Origin: Bifidobacterium vansinderenii
GTDB lineage: Bacteria; Actinomycetota; Actinomycetes; Actinomycetales; Bifidobacteriaceae
Reading direction: 5' to 3'
Assembly: GCF_002234915.1 (NCBI RefSeq)
Contig: NZ_NEWD01000026.1
Location: 1 to 64,000, forward strand
DNA: 64,000 nt
Under the pieces are notes generated by a model. The model ran no database searches and was not told the DNA's origin. It saw only the letters and a program-made list of their open reading frames with translations. Made by a program: the position numbers and the translations under genes. Positions 1 through 7,605 of the stretch are shown here, piece by piece (position 1 is the first letter of the stretch; every line of letters begins with the position of its first letter).

Positions 1-1
1 G

Positions 2-127
2 GACCTGCCGGCCACCTGCCAGGCGTACGTGAAGCGCCTTGAGGAGATCTCCAACTGCCGCATCTCCGCGATCGGCACCGGTCCGCAGCGTGACCACATC
101 ATCTCGGTGCACTCGCTGATCGACTAG
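2..127 (+). CDS. purA: Adenylosuccinate synthetase, C-terminal end (partial)
   Basis: The last 41 residues of a protein whose start lies before the window. The tail reads YVKRLEEISNCRISAIGTGP and then QRDHIISVHSLID, which fits the C-terminus of PurA, where a YVKRLEE-type helix is followed by a strand with a GP(D/Q)R turn. PurA joins IMP and aspartate using GTP in the first step from IMP to AMP. The call rests only on this short tail, so no catalytic residue can be checked. A strong terminator follows 22 bases after the stop, so the gene ends its transcript here and is not co-transcribed with the fluoride genes downstream. Confidence 0.8.
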   Translation, partial: DLPATCQAYVKRLEEISNCRISAIGTGPQRDHIISVHSLID

Positions 128-148
128 TCGAGGCTTCCGCGATTTCGT

Positions 149-197
149 AATCCCGTTCCGGGCCCTGCATAGTGGGGTTTGGAACGGGATTTTTTTA
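149..197 (+). terminator. Rho-independent terminator after purA
   Basis: An 11-bp perfect stem, AATCCCGTTCC at 149-159 and GGAACGGGATT at 181-191, closes a 21-nt loop and runs directly into seven further T residues. It stands 22 bases after the purA stop. Confidence 0.9.
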
Positions 198-243
198 TTG
201 TTGTGAGATATTTTGTGGTTTTCTGGGCGGGCTCGGGGCGGAG

Positions 244-322
244 CGGTTCACAAATCGAAGATACCTGAGCGGGACTGTTGAAAAATGGCGGAAGAATTTC
301 GGTATCTTCGATTTGTGAACCG
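244..322. repeat. Long perfect inverted repeat (22-bp arms)
   Basis: The arm at 244-265 (CGGTTCACAAATCGAAGATA plus CC) is matched perfectly in reverse complement at 301-322, with 35 bases between. There is no T-tract, so it is not a simple terminator. A similar object, with 20-bp arms of different sequence but a shared TTTGTG core, lies at 36982-37085. Possible roles are a protein-binding cruciform, a transcript-stabilising hairpin or a small non-coding repeat. The rest of 198-438 shows nothing else I can support. Confidence 0.75.
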
Positions 323-438
323 GGCTCCCACCCGACCGGCTTTTCCCCTGTGCGGAATTGTTCCCTTTTCTGTATGATTCCGCACATTTCCTCCCACCCG
401 AGCTTGCGCATACCCCACGGGCGACCTATATTGGGCCG

Positions 439-562
439 CGGTGATGGAACTCACCGGGATGTCTGACGGTGATTTCACGACCGCGAGCGAATGCATGCGG
501 CGCATGCGAGGCCGGTCGTGCGAGTCGGGCGTCCGAACCGCATTTCCGCTGATGGTTCCTAC
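439..562 (+). promoter_or_regulatory. Fluoride riboswitch (crcB motif) with a large inserted hairpin
   Basis: The first stem is GGTG (440-443) and CACC (452-455) around the 8-nt loop ATGGAACT. The second conserved block is AACCGC (536-541), then GCTGATGGTTCCTAC (548-562). Loop bases GGAAC (446-450) can pair with GTTCC (555-559), the pseudoknot expected of this class. The crcB motif senses fluoride and usually controls fluoride exporters, which fits the crcB genes that follow. The two blocks are normally joined by a few bases. Here about 79 nt intervene, much of it a hairpin closed by CACGACCG (476-483) and CGGTCGTG (513-520). Recognition is from motif memory; no covariance search was run. Confidence 0.8.
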
Positions 563-840
563 GATTCGACAGGCGATGGCCCGGATTCCCGAGGCCATAT
601 GCAGAGCGTCGGTGCGTCGGGCGCATACGTGTGCAGGCGCGCGCGGCGACGATGTGTGCGGCACGTGGAAGCGCGTGCGATGCGTGGGACGGTCGGATTC
701 AGCGGATTGCGTTCATACTTTTCGCCGTTTCCCCTCCCTACCCCAGACGCCCGAGGGCGCTGCGCGGAGTACGGTATTGTCATGCCGCATGCGTTGCGGA
801 GTCTGCGAGACGCAGCGTGGAGAGAGAAGGTTAGGGGAAG
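563..840 (+). other. Untranslated stretch between riboswitch and crcB
   Basis: No convincing gene. Just after the aptamer, ATGGCC (about 577-582) can pair with GGCCAT (about 594-599). This might belong to the expression platform, but no T-tract follows, so I cannot name a terminator. The 278-nt distance to the first crcB start is long for a riboswitch leader. A ribosome site (AGGGGA) sits just before the ATG at 841. Confidence 0.4.
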
Positions 841-1443
841 ATGAGCAAACCCATACGTCAACGTTCGGCAGGGCAGGATCGCCCGCCGCTGGCCGACCCG
901 ATGATCTATCTGGTGGTGTTTCTGGGAGGCTGTCTCGGCACCGGCATGCGATACGGACTGACGCTGGCCAATTCGCCGGCCACGATCGAGGGCGCCCAGC
1001 CCAGCGTGTGGGACGCGATCCACTTGGGCACGTTCACCGCGAACATCGTGGCGTGCTTCGTGTACGCGGCGCTGAGCACATATGTGTCGCGCGCGGCGTG
1101 GGTGCGCAAGCGCAGCCGTGATCTGGTGTCGCGCGGCTTCGGCATGGGCATGTGCGGCGGCCTGTCCACCATGAGCACGCTCGCGTTCGAGCAGCTGCGC
1201 GATCTGGCGTCGGGCAACGTGTTCGGCGTCTTGGTGTATGTGCTGCTGAGCTTCGGCGTCGGCGTGGTGGCCGCGTACGGCGGCGTGCGCATGTCGCTGG
1301 CGATCACACGCGTACGGGCCGATCATATGGCGTCGAGCGTGTGGGACGGCATGGCCGCGAGTGGGTCGACTACGCCCTCACGCTCATCCGAAGAACCGGC
1401 CAGGAAGCCCTCCGAGGGCTCTTCCAAGGGAGGCGCCCGATGA
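841..1443 (+). CDS. crcB: CrcB/Fluc-family fluoride channel, subunit 1
   Basis: 200 residues, longer than the usual 120-130 because of N- and C-terminal tails. The core from about residue 21 (MIYLVVFLGGCLGTGMRYGL) to 155 has four predicted membrane helices. It carries the family signatures TFTANIVACF and GGLSTMSTLAFE (usual form GGxTTFSTF). Fluc channels are small dual-topology dimers that let toxic fluoride leave the cytoplasm. The Ser/Pro/Lys-rich tail after residue 160 is probably disordered. Where the partner protein has Phe (GGLSTFST) this one has Met, so the two products may form a heterodimer rather than two homodimers; that is inference. The start has AGGGGAAG before it; M21 is an alternative. 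Its stop overlaps the next start. Confidence 0.88.
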   Translation: MSKPIRQRSAGQDRPPLADPMIYLVVFLGGCLGTGMRYGLTLANSPATIEGAQPSVWDAIHLGTFTANIVACFVYAALSTYVSRAAWVRKRSRDLVSRGFGMGMCGGLSTMSTLAFEQLRDLASGNVFGVLVYVLLSFGVGVVAAYGGVRMSLAITRVRADHMASSVWDGMAASGSTTPSRSSEEPARKPSEGSSKGGAR

Positions 1444-1826
1444 TGTTCTTCGCAACGGTATTGACGTTCCTCGGCGTATGCGTGGCCGGCGGTCTGGGCG
1501 CCACCGCACGGTTCGTGCTCGACACGGCCGTGAAACTGGCGTGGAAGAACGCGTTCCCGCTGTCCACGCTGATCATCAACATCATCGCGTCGTTCCTCGC
1601 CGGCATGGCCGGTGCGGCGGCCGCGGCGTCGGCGTTCCCCGAACCGTGGCATCTCATGGCCGTCACCGGATTCCTCGGCGGTCTGTCCACGTTCTCCACC
1701 GCCATCAACGAGGTGGTGACGCTCGGCCGCGGCGAGCACAAGGCCATGGCCGGCTACTATCTGATCGCGTGCATCGTGGTGCCGGTTGTCTGCGCCGCGC
1801 TCGGCTGGCAGCTCATGAGCATGTGA
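1440..1826 (+). CDS. crcB: CrcB/Fluc-family fluoride channel, subunit 2
   Basis: 128 residues, the normal family length, with four predicted membrane helices throughout. It shows TLIINIIASFLAG in helix 2 and GGLSTFSTAINE in helix 3, the polar-track and Phe-box regions of Fluc channels. The ATG at 1440 overlaps the TGA of the first crcB gene (ATGA junction), so the two are translationally coupled and probably made in equal amounts. Paired crcB genes are common in Gram-positive bacteria and may give heterodimers. The stop lies 13 bases from the stop of the convergent CLC gene, with no terminator between them. Confidence 0.92.
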   Translation: MMFFATVLTFLGVCVAGGLGATARFVLDTAVKLAWKNAFPLSTLIINIIASFLAGMAGAAAAASAFPEPWHLMAVTGFLGGLSTFSTAINEVVTLGRGEHKAMAGYYLIACIVVPVVCAALGWQLMSM

Positions 1827-1839
1827 GCTATCCGCCGAG

Positions 1840-3540
1840 TCAGCCGCGGCACAGGCCGGACAGTGTGGTGCGCGCAATGGATTCGGAACATCCGCTGAAC
1901 AATACGACCACGTAGTCGCCGGCGAGGATCACGGAACTCGGATTGGGGACGAAGTCTCGGCTCCCGCGGCGGACCGTGATGATCATCATGCCGTCGGGCA
2001 GAGGCACGTTGCCGAGCGCCGATCCGGCCATGCGGCTGCCGATCTCCACCGGGTATTCGACCACGCCGCTGCGTACGGCGGTCGGCTGTGCGCCCGCGTT
2101 GTCCGGGTGACCGGCCTGATATCGGTCGAGCAATACCTCGTAGATCGGTTTCGTGTTGCATACGTCGGCCACGAACAGTGCGATCAGCACGCAGGCGGCC
2201 ACTGGCAGCATGTGCGTGATGTTGCCGGACATCTCGACGATCAACAGGATCGACGTGATCGGTGCCTTGGTGGCGGCGGCGAGCGTGCCGGCCATGCCGA
2301 TCACAGCGAAGACGGACACGTACTGCGCATCCAGAGCGATCGGAAGGTCGGGCATGCCGCCCAGTGTGGCCACGAGTGCGCCGGTGATCGATCCGACCGC
2401 GAGGATCGGCATGAAGATGCCGCCGGGGGCGCCGCTGGCGAAGCTGGTTGCGGTGAACAGCATCTTGACGATCAGGAGTGCGGCGAGCATCCCGAGTCCG
2501 GCGCCGCCGCGTTCCATGAAGGCGATGAGGTTTTCGCCGCCGCCGAGCGTGAGCGGCAGCAGCATGCCGCATGGCAACGCCACGGCGAGGGAGATGATGG
2601 GGCGTGCCATGGCGGGTACGTGGCTCATCAGCGTCTGGAGCCCGAGCAGCAGACGGTTCATGACCACGCCGATCACGCCGGTGGCCAGTCCGAGCGGCAG
2701 CAGCCACCAGTAGTGGGTCAGCGGCAGCTGTTGGATGGCAGCGAAGTCGAGCACCGGGCGCAGTCCGAAGCAGTATTTGGCCACGAAGTCGCTGGTGAGG
2801 GATGCGCTCATGGCGGTGAGCAGAATCGTGGGGGAGAAGCTGCGGTGGATCTCCTCGAGCGCGAACATGGCGCCGGATAGCGGCGCGCAGAACGCCGCGG
2901 ACAGTCCGGCCGCCGCGCCCGATGTGATCAGCGCGTTGCGGTCCACCTGACCGTGTGCGAGCCGGCCGCCGGTGGCCTGACTGGTGGCGGCGCCGATCTG
3001 CACGGATGGTCCCTCGCGGCCCATCGACAGGCCGAACAGGCCGCAGAGGAGTCCGCCGGCGTAGCGCACCACGAGAATCGACCACGCCCGCATGCGCATG
3101 CCGCGCGTCACCACGCCCTCGGTCTGGGGGATGCCGCTGCCGGAGGCCATGGGCTCCCAGCGGATCAGGCAAGCGACGAACAGGCCGGCAAGCACGGCGG
3201 CCGCGGCCCATGCGGCGATCCAGAGCGGATTGTCGCGCAGCCACGCGTACATGGCCGTGGCGAAGCGCGTGCCGTAGCCGATGCCGAGACGATAGAGCAC
3301 CACGAGCAGGCCGACGGCGAATCCGCTGATAATACCTTTGGCGGCGATGCGCCATTTCACGCGGCTGAAGTCGGAGAGAAAACGGTGGATCTGCGCCTGG
3401 CGTCGGCGTGGGTGCCGCGGTGCGATGTGCGGCGCATGCGACGTATCGTGTTTGCGTGAAGCATGGAGTGAGGTCGATGTTTCACGTGAAACATCGTCTG
3501 AATCGTTCCGTGGAACGTTACGCCGATCCGAACCGCTCAT
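1840..3540 (-). CDS. CLC-family chloride/proton antiporter with C-terminal TrkA-C domain
   Basis: 567 residues from the ATG at 3540, which has GGAG about 8 bases upstream; a start 17 codons earlier lacks this. Residues 1-60 are polar and probably cytoplasmic. The CLC core follows with its anion-site motifs: GSGIP (134-138), GREGP (174-178, gating Glu176) and GAPGGIFMP. LEEIHRSF at about 228 carries the glutamate that relays protons in exchangers. The last 70 residues (VEYPVEIGSRMAG to the end) resemble a TrkA-C/RCK-C ligand-binding domain. Lying convergent to two fluoride channels, it might handle fluoride, but the intact GREGP and GSGIP motifs are those of ordinary chloride CLCs. Codons 16-21 (DVSRET) contain an exact parS. 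Confidence 0.88.
   Translation of the reverse strand: MSGSDRRNVPRNDSDDVSRETSTSLHASRKHDTSHAPHIAPRHPRRRQAQIHRFLSDFSRVKWRIAAKGIISGFAVGLLVVLYRLGIGYGTRFATAMYAWLRDNPLWIAAWAAAAVLAGLFVACLIRWEPMASGSGIPQTEGVVTRGMRMRAWSILVVRYAGGLLCGLFGLSMGREGPSVQIGAATSQATGGRLAHGQVDRNALITSGAAAGLSAAFCAPLSGAMFALEEIHRSFSPTILLTAMSASLTSDFVAKYCFGLRPVLDFAAIQQLPLTHYWWLLPLGLATGVIGVVMNRLLLGLQTLMSHVPAMARPIISLAVALPCGMLLPLTLGGGENLIAFMERGGAGLGMLAALLIVKMLFTATSFASGAPGGIFMPILAVGSITGALVATLGGMPDLPIALDAQYVSVFAVIGMAGTLAAATKAPITSILLIVEMSGNITHMLPVAACVLIALFVADVCNTKPIYEVLLDRYQAGHPDNAGAQPTAVRSGVVEYPVEIGSRMAGSALGNVPLPDGMMIITVRRGSRDFVPNPSSVILAGDYVVVLFSGCSESIARTTLSGLCRG
3478..3493. other. parS centromere site (ParB-binding), exact consensus
   Basis: TGTTTCACGTGAAACA is the perfect 16-bp palindrome recognised by chromosomal ParB (Spo0J) across most bacteria. 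It lies inside the 5' coding region of the CLC gene, where it is read as Val-Ser-Arg-Glu-Thr. parS sites usually cluster near the replication origin and load ParB and SMC. Confidence 0.9.
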
Positions 3541-3726
3541 TGCCCATCTCCTTCGTAGCCGCGTCCAGCATACGCCGCGCGGGGTGCGCATTGCTTGCTT
3601 TTGAACGCGTTATCGGTTTTGGTTATTGCCAATCGGCGCCGAAATATGGGCGGCTTTGCGTGTCCGTAACGTGGCGTTCATAGCATTGGGCGTTACGTGT
3701 CCTATCATCTGCGCTTCATGGGGCAG

Positions 3727-3742
3727 CGTTTCACGTGGAACG
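3727..3742. other. Degenerate parS-like site
   Basis: CGTTTCACGTGGAACG matches 13 of 16 parS positions and keeps the TTCACGTG core. It is 249 bases from the exact site, in the intergenic region before pdxS. It may be a weak second ParB site or chance. Confidence 0.4.
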
Positions 3743-3808
3743 TGGTGGGGATGAATGACGATCGGCTGGATTGGCCGACGACCGACAAAGGATAAAAAGG
3801 GGAATAGC

Positions 3809-4684
<876 letters not shown>

Positions 4685-4712
4685 TCGGATCGTTCCCGAA
4701 CTGACATTGTCT

Positions 4713-4735
4713 GGCTCCCCTCTTTGAGGGGAGCC
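4713..4735 (+). terminator. Hairpin between pdxS and pdxT
   Basis: GGCTCCCCTC (4713-4722) and GAGGGGAGCC (4726-4735) form a perfect 10-bp stem with a TTT loop. It is followed by AATTA rather than a T-run, so it may only weaken or stabilise the transcript and set the pdxS:pdxT ratio. The stem resembles the GGGGAAGC hairpin of the repeat family seen elsewhere in the window. Confidence 0.55.
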
Positions 4736-4771
4736 AATTACTATTCATCGTTTTGCATAAAGGACACAACA

Positions 4772-5392
4772 TTGGTAGTAGCCGTTGAATACATCTCCAA
4801 GGAGGAGTCCGACGAGGCCAAATCCGCCAAGCATGGCGTGACGGGCATCCTCGCCGTGCAGGGCGCGTTCGCCGAGCACGCGGCCATGCTCGACCGTCTG
4901 GGCGCGCAGTGGAAGCTGCTGCGCGCGGCAGAGGACTTCGACGAGTCGATCGACCGCGTGATCCTGCCCGGCGGCGAGTCCACCACGCAGGGCAAGCTGC
5001 TGCACTCCACCGGACTGTTCGACAAGGTCGCCGCGCACATCGCCGCCGGCAAGCCCGTGTTCGGCACCTGCGCCGGCATGATCCTGCTGGCCAAGAAGCT
5101 CGACAACGACGACAACGTGTACTTCGGCGCGCTCGACGCCGTGGTGCGTCGCAACGCGTACGGCCGTCAGCTCGGCTCGTTCGCCGCGAACGCCGACTTC
5201 GGCGATATCAAGGACTTCCCGCTGGTGTTCATCCGCGGGCCGTTCGTGGTGTCCGTCGGCCCGGACGCCACCGTGGAGACCGAGGTGAACGGCAATGTGG
5301 TGGGCCTGCGTCAGGGCAACATCATCGCCACCGCCTTCCACCCCGAGCTTACCGACGACACCAGGATTCATGAGCTTTTCCTGAGTTTGTGA
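4772..5392 (+). CDS. pdxT: Pyridoxal 5'-phosphate synthase, glutaminase subunit PdxT
   Basis: 206 residues from a TTG start at 4772, with AAAGGA seven bases before it; no ATG in this frame has a ribosome site. PdxT is a class I glutamine amidotransferase that releases ammonia for PdxS. The nucleophile is Cys100 in GTCAGM, the His/Glu pair is His190-Glu192 in FHPEL, and LPGGESTT and FIRGPF are also present. Most PdxT proteins begin near GILAVQGAFAEH; here about 22 charged residues precede it, so either the N-terminus is extended or translation starts at the GTG for Val23, which lacks a ribosome site. Confidence 0.93.
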   Translation: MVVAVEYISKEESDEAKSAKHGVTGILAVQGAFAEHAAMLDRLGAQWKLLRAAEDFDESIDRVILPGGESTTQGKLLHSTGLFDKVAAHIAAGKPVFGTCAGMILLAKKLDNDDNVYFGALDAVVRRNAYGRQLGSFAANADFGDIKDFPLVFIRGPFVVSVGPDATVETEVNGNVVGLRQGNIIATAFHPELTDDTRIHELFLSL

Positions 5393-5402
5393 CACATCTT
5401 CA

Positions 5403-5567
5403 GCGCACTCTTCAGTCGCGCTGAACAAGAGTGCGCCATGGCGTTTTTGGGAAAAAGCGCGATTGCAAGCGAAAGAGCTGTGAGAATCAGGGAATTCCCG
5501 CAGCTCTTTCGTGTTCATGTGACTTGGCTTTTCGGCGCACTCTTCCTACGGCTCTGAAAAGAGTGCG
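5403..5567. repeat. Two copies of a GCGCACTCTT hairpin flanking a terminator
   Basis: GCGCACTCTT (5403-5412) pairs with AAGAGTGCGC (5427-5436). A second copy has CGCACTCTT (5536-5544) and AAGAGTGCG (5559-5567). The loops differ (CAGTCGCGCTGAAC against CCTACGGCTCTGA). They lie between the convergent ends of pdxT and an aldehyde dehydrogenase gene, one near each stop. Confidence 0.7.
5470..5511. terminator. Bidirectional hairpin between convergent genes
   Basis: CGAAAGAGCTG (5470-5480) and CAGCTCTTTCG (5501-5511) form a perfect 11-bp stem around a 20-nt spacer that itself contains GGGAATTCCC. The AAAG/CTTT ends give short U-stretches in either direction, consistent with terminating both pdxT and the opposing gene. 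Confidence 0.6.
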
Positions 5568-5573
5568 TAAGGA

Positions 5574-6962
5574 TCAGAATGTGCCGTCGATGTCGGCCAC
5601 GGCGACGACCTTCTGGTTCACGAACTCCTTGAGGCCCAGGTCGAGCAGTTCGTGGCCGTATCCGGAGTTCTTCACGCCGCCGAACGGGATGTCGGCCGCG
5701 ACGACGGTCGGATGGTTGATGGCGACCATGCCCGTGTCGAGGCGGCGGGCCACCTGCTGCGCGTGATGGATGTCGTTGCTGAACACCGAACCGCCCAGTC
5801 CGAACGGGGAGTCGTTGGCGATGCGTACGGCGTCGTCCTCGTCCTTGGCGCGGTAGACCTGCGCGACCGGTCCGAAGAATTCGGTGTGGAAGGCGTCGTT
5901 GTCCTCGGTGATGCCGGTGACGATCGCCGGCGGGAAGAACGCACCCTGCTCGGGCACCTCCGCCAGATACTCGACCTTGGCGCCCTGCTCCACGGCGGCG
6001 GCCACCTGCTTCTTCAGCTTCTCGACGGCGCCCGTGCTGGACAGTGGCGCGAGCGTGGTCTTCGGGTCGGTGGGATCGCCGGCCACTAGCTTGGCGGCAC
6101 CCTCGCGGTAGCGGGCGAGGAAGCGGTCGTAGATGGCGTCGGCTACGATCAGACGCTTCGACGAGACGCACACCTGACCGGCATTCCAGTTGCGGCCGAA
6201 CACCGCCCAGTCGGCGGCCTTGTCCACGTCGGCGTCGTCCAGCACGATGAACGCGTCGGCACCACCGAGTTCCAGCGTGCTCTTCTTGAGATGCTTCGCG
6301 GCGAGCGATGCCACGATGCTGCCGGCCTTCTCCGAACCGGTGAGCGCCACGCCGCGCACGTACGGGCTGGCGATGACGTGCTCGGTGAGATCGTGCGGCA
6401 GATACAGGTTGGTGAGCAGTCCCTTGGGCGCGCCGGCCTCGAGGAACAGCTGCTCCATGCGGGCTGCGCTCTGCGGCACGTTCGACGCGTGCTTGAGCAC
6501 GACCACGTTGCCGGCGGTCGCCTGCGGCGCGGTGATGCGCACGACCTGATAGTACGGGAAGTTCCACGGTTCGACGGCGAAGATCACGCCCATCGGGTCG
6601 TTGACCAGCTGCACGTCGGTGTCGCCGTAGCCCTTGGCCGGGATCAGGCGCGGGGCCAGCAGCGCCTCGCCGTGCTTCACGTAGTAGCGCAGCATGCCCA
6701 CGCACAGGTCGACCTCGGCCTCCGCCTCGGCCGTGATCTTGCCCATCTCCAGGGTGAGCGTCGCGGCGTAGTCGCTGCGGTTCTGCTCGAGGATGTCCGC
6801 GGCCTTGGCCAGCACGGCCACGCGATCGGCGATCGGCTTGTTCCTCCATTCGAGGAACGTGTCGTGCGCGGTCTGCAGCGCGGCATCCACTTCGGCTTCG
6901 GTGGCGTCCGGGAACGTCTTGATGGTCTGTTCGGTGTACGGATCGATTGTGGCGTATGCCAT
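5574..6962 (-). CDS. NAD(P)-dependent aldehyde dehydrogenase, succinate-semialdehyde dehydrogenase-like
   Basis: 462 residues, starting at the ATG at 6962 with AAGGGGA before it. It oxidises an aldehyde to the acid with NAD(P). Conserved features are VEPWNFPYYQ, the cofactor-fold LTGSEKAG (208-214), general base Glu231 in LELGG and catalytic Cys265 in NAGQVCVSSKR. The short length and the EPWNFPYYQ block point to the GabD/Sad branch (succinate semialdehyde and related short aldehydes), but substrate cannot be read from sequence. A close paralog lies 640 bases upstream in the same direction. Two LacI-operator-like sites precede this gene. Confidence 0.85.
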   Translation of the reverse strand: MAYATIDPYTEQTIKTFPDATEAEVDAALQTAHDTFLEWRNKPIADRVAVLAKAADILEQNRSDYAATLTLEMGKITAEAEAEVDLCVGMLRYYVKHGEALLAPRLIPAKGYGDTDVQLVNDPMGVIFAVEPWNFPYYQVVRITAPQATAGNVVVLKHASNVPQSAARMEQLFLEAGAPKGLLTNLYLPHDLTEHVIASPYVRGVALTGSEKAGSIVASLAAKHLKKSTLELGGADAFIVLDDADVDKAADWAVFGRNWNAGQVCVSSKRLIVADAIYDRFLARYREGAAKLVAGDPTDPKTTLAPLSSTGAVEKLKKQVAAAVEQGAKVEYLAEVPEQGAFFPPAIVTGITEDNDAFHTEFFGPVAQVYRAKDEDDAVRIANDSPFGLGGSVFSNDIHHAQQVARRLDTGMVAINHPTVVAADIPFGGVKNSGYGHELLDLGLKEFVNQKVVAVADIDGTF

Positions 6963-7045
6963 GATTTTCCCCTTCCGGCTGTCGTCGTCGGCAGCCAATG
7001 CCAATGGTATTGAAGGATGGACTTCGTCGGTAGTGGTTTCCGCTC

Positions 7046-7229
7046 AATGAGAAAACGCTTACCGAAGATATGGTGTTGTATTGTCGATGCGATTACGTCT
7101 GTGTATACTTTGTTTTTTGTATGATTATTGAAATATGAGTGATCGGCAAGCATGATTCCAGCGTCGCCGTCATCGTTCAACTCATTGTCAGACAGCGCCG
7201 TGGCCTTTATTTGGAAAACGCTTTCCCAA
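7046..7229. promoter_or_regulatory. Two LacI-type operator-like sites upstream of the aldehyde dehydrogenase
   Basis: TTGGAAAACGCTTTCCCAA (7211-7229) is a near-palindrome centred on CG, close to the usual LacI/CcpA-like form TGnGAAAnCGnTTTCnCA. A second, poorer copy is TGAGAAAACGCTTACCG (about 7048-7064). They lie about 85 and 250 bases upstream of the gene starting at 6962. The rest of the 640-base gap (6963-7605) shows AT-rich DNA at 7070-7135 and no supportable gene. Confidence 0.45.
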
Positions 7230-7605
7230 ACATTGCCGATACGATACCGCTATTGACGATTACATGGAATGAACGGCACAAGACGGCTACCGCGGCCGCC
7301 GGCCTGGCATCGGCGTGGATTCGTCGGCTGTGGATCGTCCGACGGAATGTTCTCGTTGCGGATCTGCCATCACTATGGATATGCCATTGTTGTCTCCCTT
7401 GATCGTCTGCATTGACGGTGAATGTAACGCCATCATTATGCGGACACGGGGAGGCGATGCGCCACTATGTTGCCAGCATTGTCATGCGAATCCGCGGTTC
7501 GCGGAGACCGGAGACACCCGTGCAGGGGACGATCGTTGTGCTCCACAAACCGCGGATCCTGTGCGGGACTCATGCCCGCGCTCGCAGCATGACGTCTGCC
7601 GGACG

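Noticed and set aside
441-1121. Open frames through the crcB leader
   Set aside because: They overlap the riboswitch and crcB in other frames, with Arg/Cys-rich nonsense composition and no ribosome site.
3504-3517. CGTTCCGTGGAACG near parS as a third ParB site
   Set aside because: It lacks the TTCACGTGAA core; it is a short palindrome only.
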